From contig NZ_CP068230.1 of assembly GCF_009183365.2 (NCBI RefSeq), forward strand, positions 3,315,001 through 3,379,000: 64,000 nt of DNA, in the 5' to 3' direction. Position numbers and translations under genes: made by a program. This DNA is from Shewanella algae (lineage in GTDB: Bacteria; Pseudomonadota; Gammaproteobacteria; Enterobacterales; Shewanellaceae). The notes beneath the pieces were generated by a model, which was not told where the DNA came from, searched no databases, and worked only from the letters and a program-made list of their open reading frames with translations. Positions 60,930 to 64,000 of this stretch are shown one piece after another. How positions within the stretch are numbered: position 1 is the first letter of the stretch; each line of letters begins with the position of its first letter.

Positions 60930-62203
60930 ACAGGACAGCCATATCTTTTTGATGTTTCGCACAGTCTTGACTAGGCTTTGAAATACCCATCAAAGCTCAG
61001 TCGAGGTTGGTTATGACCACTGCCCGTCGCCAGTTGATAGATGCTGAAAGTACGCCCTTTTACCACGTGATTAACCGTTGCGTCAGAAGGGCATTTTTGT
61101 GTGGTGAAGATGCACTGTCGGGGCGCAGTTACGAGCATAGACGTGGCTGGATAGTGGATAAAATCAGGCAGTTGTCGTCAATATTCTGCATCGACGTTTG
61201 CGCTTATGCGGTTATGAGTAATCACTACCATTTGGTGCTCAAAATCGACCTTGCTGCGCAACAATCGTTGTCGCCATTTGAAGTTATTGAGCGTTGGACA
61301 GGGCTCTTTAGTGGCAATCCCGTGGCGGCAAAGTTCCTCAAGGGCGATAGTCTCTCAGAAGGTGAGCGAATACTTTTAGATACGCTGATTAGCGATTGGC
61401 AGGAACGCCTTGGCAGTATCAGTTGGTTTATGCGCTGTTTAAACGAAGATATCGCCCGCAAGGCCAATCGTGAAGATGGCTGCAAGGGCGTATTCTGGGA
61501 AGGACGCTTTAAGTCGCAGGCGCTTCTCGATGAACAGGCGCTGCTGGCCTGCATGATGTATGTGGATTTAAATCCCATTCGCGCCGGTATTGCAGATTCG
61601 CTGCAAACTTCTGATTACACATCCATTCAGGAGCGCATAGAAGAACATGCTGAGCCTGCAACTGCCAACGCTTCAATTAAGCCACTGCTGCAATTTGATG
61701 GTGCAGCAACGACCGCCGAACAAAGCGGCATTCCGTTTCACTTTGCTGACTATCTGGAGCTGATTGATTGGACAGGCCGGGCGGTGCGGGAAGACAAGCG
61801 TGGCTTTATTGCCTGTTCCAGGCCCAAACTACTGCTTGAGCTTGGTATCAGCAACGATGCCTGGATAACTTCCGCCAAGGAGTTTCGCCGTCAGTACAGT
61901 GGCATGAGTGGCCGATGGGATGCGATGTGTGCCATGAAGGCCAAATATGGCGGTAAATGGTGCCGGGGTAAGCAACAAAGCCAAGCAATACATCCCCATT
62001 AACCTTAAACCCTTGGTGATTTTGCAGAAACAGGCTTAAGCCTGCCGAAAGCATGCCTGGCAACGACAATTCTGCGTGAACCTCCGAAAGTGAGCCTCCC
62101 TGAGAGTCTCATTTCCAAAAATACGTCGCTATTTATCAGAGACGGCCCCCTGCAGCGTGCTTCCTTGCGGCTTAGAAAGTGTTTAGGATGTCCTGTATGT
62201 TCT
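60930..62203 (+). mobile_element. RAYT-like transposon, complete copy
   Basis: The left end is ACAGGACAGCCATATC and the right end is GGATGTCCTGTATGTTC (about 62187-62203). These form an imperfect inverted pair (TACAGGACATCC against ACAGGACAGCC). A subterminal hairpin TTGACTAGGCTTTGA/TCAAAGCTCAGTCGA lies before the transposase. The same two ends with the middle removed occur at 62954-63167, which defines the element limits. Confidence 0.8.
61013..62002 (+). CDS. REP-associated tyrosine transposase-like protein (HUH), 329 aa
   Basis: Homologous to the protein at 32644 but clearly diverged. The N-terminus is FYHVINRCVRRAFLCGEDALSGRSYEHRRGW. The HUH motif is VMSNHYHLVLKID and the candidate catalytic Tyr lies in CMMYVDLNPIRAGIA. 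ISWFMRCLNEDIARKANREDG and GVFWEGRFKSQALLDEQALL are conserved between both. The C-terminal extension is Lys/Arg-rich. The start is the ATG at 61013, and a TTG two codons earlier is less likely. The frame is intact. Confidence 0.9.
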   Translation: MTTARRQLIDAESTPFYHVINRCVRRAFLCGEDALSGRSYEHRRGWIVDKIRQLSSIFCIDVCAYAVMSNHYHLVLKIDLAAQQSLSPFEVIERWTGLFSGNPVAAKFLKGDSLSEGERILLDTLISDWQERLGSISWFMRCLNEDIARKANREDGCKGVFWEGRFKSQALLDEQALLACMMYVDLNPIRAGIADSLQTSDYTSIQERIEEHAEPATANASIKPLLQFDGAATTAEQSGIPFHFADYLELIDWTGRAVREDKRGFIACSRPKLLLELGISNDAWITSAKEFRRQYSGMSGRWDAMCAMKAKYGGKWCRGKQQSQAIHPH

Positions 62204-62421
62204 TGTATGTTCTACCATCAGAGAATTAAGCCGTTTTTGATGTATTTGCGGGCATTGCTTTTTGAGTAAATCGTGTAAGATATGGACATCACGCGTGGTG
62301 TTGGATCTGGTAGTTTTTTGGCGAAATCAATTAGTTCAATCAACACTATGCGTGTCTACTGAATTGAATAAAAAGGAATTATCTGGGGGTTCCCTAGATT
62401 AAAGCGTTCAGCCCTAAAACC
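62004..62421. other. Transposon right end and cassette leader
   Basis: Up to 62203 this is the non-coding right part of the RAYT-like element. From 62204 to 62421 it is AT-rich DNA without a gene. GATTAAAGCGTTCAGC at 62397-62412 looks like the right box of an attC just before the next cassette gene. Confidence 0.5.
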
Positions 62422-62907
62422 ATGAAGCGATTATCGAGCCCAGGAAAGTACAACGCCACTCTCAATGACTATTTGAGAGAGGTGCATTGTATATGCCCAA
62501 AGTGTGGCGGAAATGCAGTAATAACTGCCGAATCAAAGTACTCTTTACCTTGGCAGCCATTTGATGTTTCGCTAACTTGCCATGGTTGCCCTCACAGAGA
62601 GGGGTGGCCAAGTTCAAACTGGAATAGTGATTTTGTAAATTACGATCCAGCAAGCGGCATCGAACCATATTTTGGCTACACATTGTCACTTCAAATTTCA
62701 ATCAAGGGGCAAAGCTTTGGCGTGTTTAGCCCAGTCCACGCTCAAGATATCGCAGAGTACATAACAGCCACTGACAGACCATCTCCAGCTAATTCAAAAT
62801 GGGCAATGGTCAACCGGCTACCAAAATGGGTAAAACTCGCGAAGAATAGGGGCGTAGTTTTGCGCTCTATTGAAAAATTAATTGGTCATGCAGCGCGCAT
62901 GGCTTAA
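62422..62907 (+). CDS. Zinc-ribbon-like hypothetical protein, 161 aa (integron cassette)
   Basis: CICPKCGG near residue 24 and LTCHGCPHREGW near residue 52 supply two Cys pairs that could bind one zinc ion. The middle part PYFGYTLSLQISIKGQSFGVFSPVHAQDIAEYI looks like a beta-rich domain, and the C-terminus is basic (LPKWVKLAKNRGVVLRSIEKLIGHAARMA). The stop codon lies in TAACAAGACAAG, the start of an attC. It is the last recognisable cassette of array 2. Family not recognised, and nucleic-acid binding is only a guess from the ribbon and basic tail. Confidence 0.65.
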   Translation: MKRLSSPGKYNATLNDYLREVHCICPKCGGNAVITAESKYSLPWQPFDVSLTCHGCPHREGWPSSNWNSDFVNYDPASGIEPYFGYTLSLQISIKGQSFGVFSPVHAQDIAEYITATDRPSPANSKWAMVNRLPKWVKLAKNRGVVLRSIEKLIGHAARMA

Positions 62908-62953
62908 CAAGACAAGCAAGCGGACGGTTTCACCGCGGAAAATACAGGAGAAT
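62904..62953 (+). other. attC of the zinc-ribbon cassette, interrupted by a small element
   Basis: TTAACAAGACAAGCAAGCGG continues into a hairpin CGG-ACGGTTTCA-CCG. The element end ACAGGACAGCC follows at 62954, 49 bases after the left box. No right half is seen. Confidence 0.6.
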
Positions 62954-63167
62954 ACAGGACAGCCATATCTTTTTGATGTTTCACACAGCCTTGACTAGCC
63001 TTTGAAATACCAATCAAAGCTCAGTCGAGGTTGGAGTTTTTGCATGAACCTCGCAGATTACTCGTCTCAGAGAGCCTCATTTCCAAAAATCCGTCGTTAT
63101 TTATCAGAGACGGCCCCTGCAGCGTGCTTCCTTACTGCTCAGAAAGTGTTTTGGATGTCCTGTATGT
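62954..63167 (+). mobile_element. Non-autonomous (MITE-like) derivative of the RAYT-like transposon
   Basis: About 212 bases. The first 76 match 60930-61010 and the last part matches 62085-62203. The transposase gene is deleted and short unrelated sequence lies at the join. Both ends, including the left hairpin and GGATGTCCTGTA, are kept, so it could be moved in trans by the transposase at 61013. Confidence 0.8.
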
Positions 63168-63168
63168 T

Positions 63169-63401
63169 CTGTGGTATTGGTGGAAGGCAATCTGGAGTCG
63201 GCGGTGCGCATGAGCGAGCGCCTGCTCGAAATGCTCGCCAACGAAACCCTGTTTCACCGCCACGGCATCGCCTGCAGCATAGGCATAGCCGCCTGGAGCG
63301 CCGGAGTAAATCAGGATCAACTGTTTGAACAGGCCGACCGTGCACTTTATCGCGCCAAGGCCGCCGGCCGTAACAGATACTGTATAGCGACTCGCGACTG
63401 A
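63169..63401 (+). pseudogene. Duplicated 3' fragment of the GGDEF gene
   Basis: It encodes the last 76 residues of the cyclase at 54356 (from VLVEGNLESAVRMSERLLEM to the stop), with almost no protein change. It begins abruptly at GTGGTATTGG, directly after the small transposon end. It lacks the GGDEF active site and a start region, so it is inactive. Confidence 0.92.
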
Positions 63402-63882
63402 GACTAGCCGGCGATTGACTAGCCCGCGATCGAGACTATAGGTCGCGGCGCTTTGCCCCTCGATTTGCCCCTAGACCAAGAGGACTCTCTTGGTTTTCAT
63501 TTCGACCGCGCGGATTTGGCACTCAAATCCATCAGGGAATCGCGCTCATAGGTGTATTCGCCCTCAGCCACGTTATTTGCGCCAACGGCTGTCGGCGACA
63601 TCGAGGGGGATTGGTGCAATTCTGTTATCACTGAGTAGCTTGAAACATCTGAAGTGTCTTCAGACATACACCTAATTTCCAGGCACAGGCGGAACTGTGA
63701 CCTTCCGAGCTAGGATGGCTAGGCAGAGCTTACAGGGACGTACTCGCAGCGAGTCACAGGATCGCCTGTGCGAGAGCGCACCGCAGGTGATGAGCTACAT
63801 CGTGGCCGGAAGCTCGGCCAATACTCACTTAGGAAATTTTAGCCAAAAGCCATATTAGCCGCTGTGCCCACAACTATTTGCG
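63402..63882. repeat. Copy of the DNA downstream of the GGDEF gene, plus repeat units
   Basis: 63402-63762 matches 55244-55605 with a few percent differences and one small insertion near 63410. From 63762 it continues into the hairpin-repeat family (CACCGCAGGTGATG, GGCCGGAAGCTCGGCC) and ends in a cut GCCGCTGTGCC at about 63857. No gene is seen. Confidence 0.8.
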
Positions 63883-64000
63883 CTAAGGGGTTGCTTCAGC
63901 AACCAGCTTCAACACGATTCCGGGTTCAGAGCCAGATGCCAGTGCGCTACGCTCGACAAAACCACCGGCCAGCGCCAGCAGTCGGCCATTTTGCATCAGC
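63883..64000 (-). CDS. C-terminal part of a gene running off the right edge
   Basis: On the minus strand the frame from the window edge reads LMQNGRLLALAGGFVERSAL, then ASGSEPGIVLKLVAEATP and a TAG stop at 63883-63885. Codon use is backbone-like. About 39 codons are visible and I cannot assign a family. It marks the return to ordinary chromosome after island 2. Confidence 0.5.
   Translation of the reverse strand, partial: LMQNGRLLALAGGFVERSALASGSEPGIVLKLVAEATP

Noticed and set aside
55316..63536. Possible tRNA genes acting as attachment sites for island 2.
   Set aside because: I found no cloverleaf or tRNA-like 3' end. The border repeat is the 3' part of a GGDEF gene and its downstream DNA.

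Overview
The window reads as chromosome of a gamma-proteobacterium, most likely Shewanella with a GC content in the low-to-mid fifties (S. algae-like). The grounds are the backbone genes and their order: recN, phoB-phoR-pstS, rdgC, ppnN-xni with a DUF3192 gene, NAD-type isocitrate dehydrogenase, avtA, rlmM, thiI, pomAB and xseB-ispA-dxs. The genus is inferred from recognised proteins, not from a database search.

Layout. 0-1.1 kb: an unrecognised small gene and a broken P2-type portal gene directly beside recN. 1.1-22.4 kb: backbone, with recN (two LexA boxes), an AEC transporter and LysR regulator, the phosphate regulon genes with Pho boxes, one IS200/IS605-type insertion, a porin, rdgC, a LysR/MFS divergent pair, an M61 peptidase, a TPR protein with a decayed GGDEF-like tail, a diguanylate cyclase, ppnN and xni. 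22-25.5 kb: an accessory patch with a duplicated DUF3192 gene interleaved with Imm11/DUF1629-like genes, one of them broken. A second pair of such genes lies at 40.4-41.6 kb. No toxin partner is visible for either set. 26-30 kb: an S9 peptidase and isocitrate dehydrogenase.

30.1-35.9 kb and 55.2-63.8 kb: two islands that look like parts of a chromosomal integron without an integrase gene. Each starts with hairpin-rich repeats and a shared segment of about 0.7 kb. That segment carries a LexA box over a leftward promoter, then a palindromic site. The two copies match up to G^TTA, the integron crossover point, and then diverge into different cassettes. attC-like sites follow several cassette genes. 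Cassette products include a GNAT acetyltransferase, a HEPN-like protein, a probable winged-helix/PIN-like protein split by a frameshift, a zinc-ribbon protein and unknowns. HUH transposases of the REP-associated (RAYT-like) type, a 212-bp non-autonomous derivative and an IS110-family remnant sit in or beside attC sites. The second island is bracketed by a duplication of the 3' end of a GGDEF gene.

36-54 kb: backbone again, with avtA, rlmM, a DUF423 gene and hydrolase, a GcvA-type regulator, thiI, the sodium stator genes pomAB, the isoprenoid operon xseB-ispA-dxs, a patatin-like lipase, a tail-anchored unknown and a KefB/C-type antiporter. The window ends inside a reverse-strand gene. All family calls come from reading motifs and remembered homologues.
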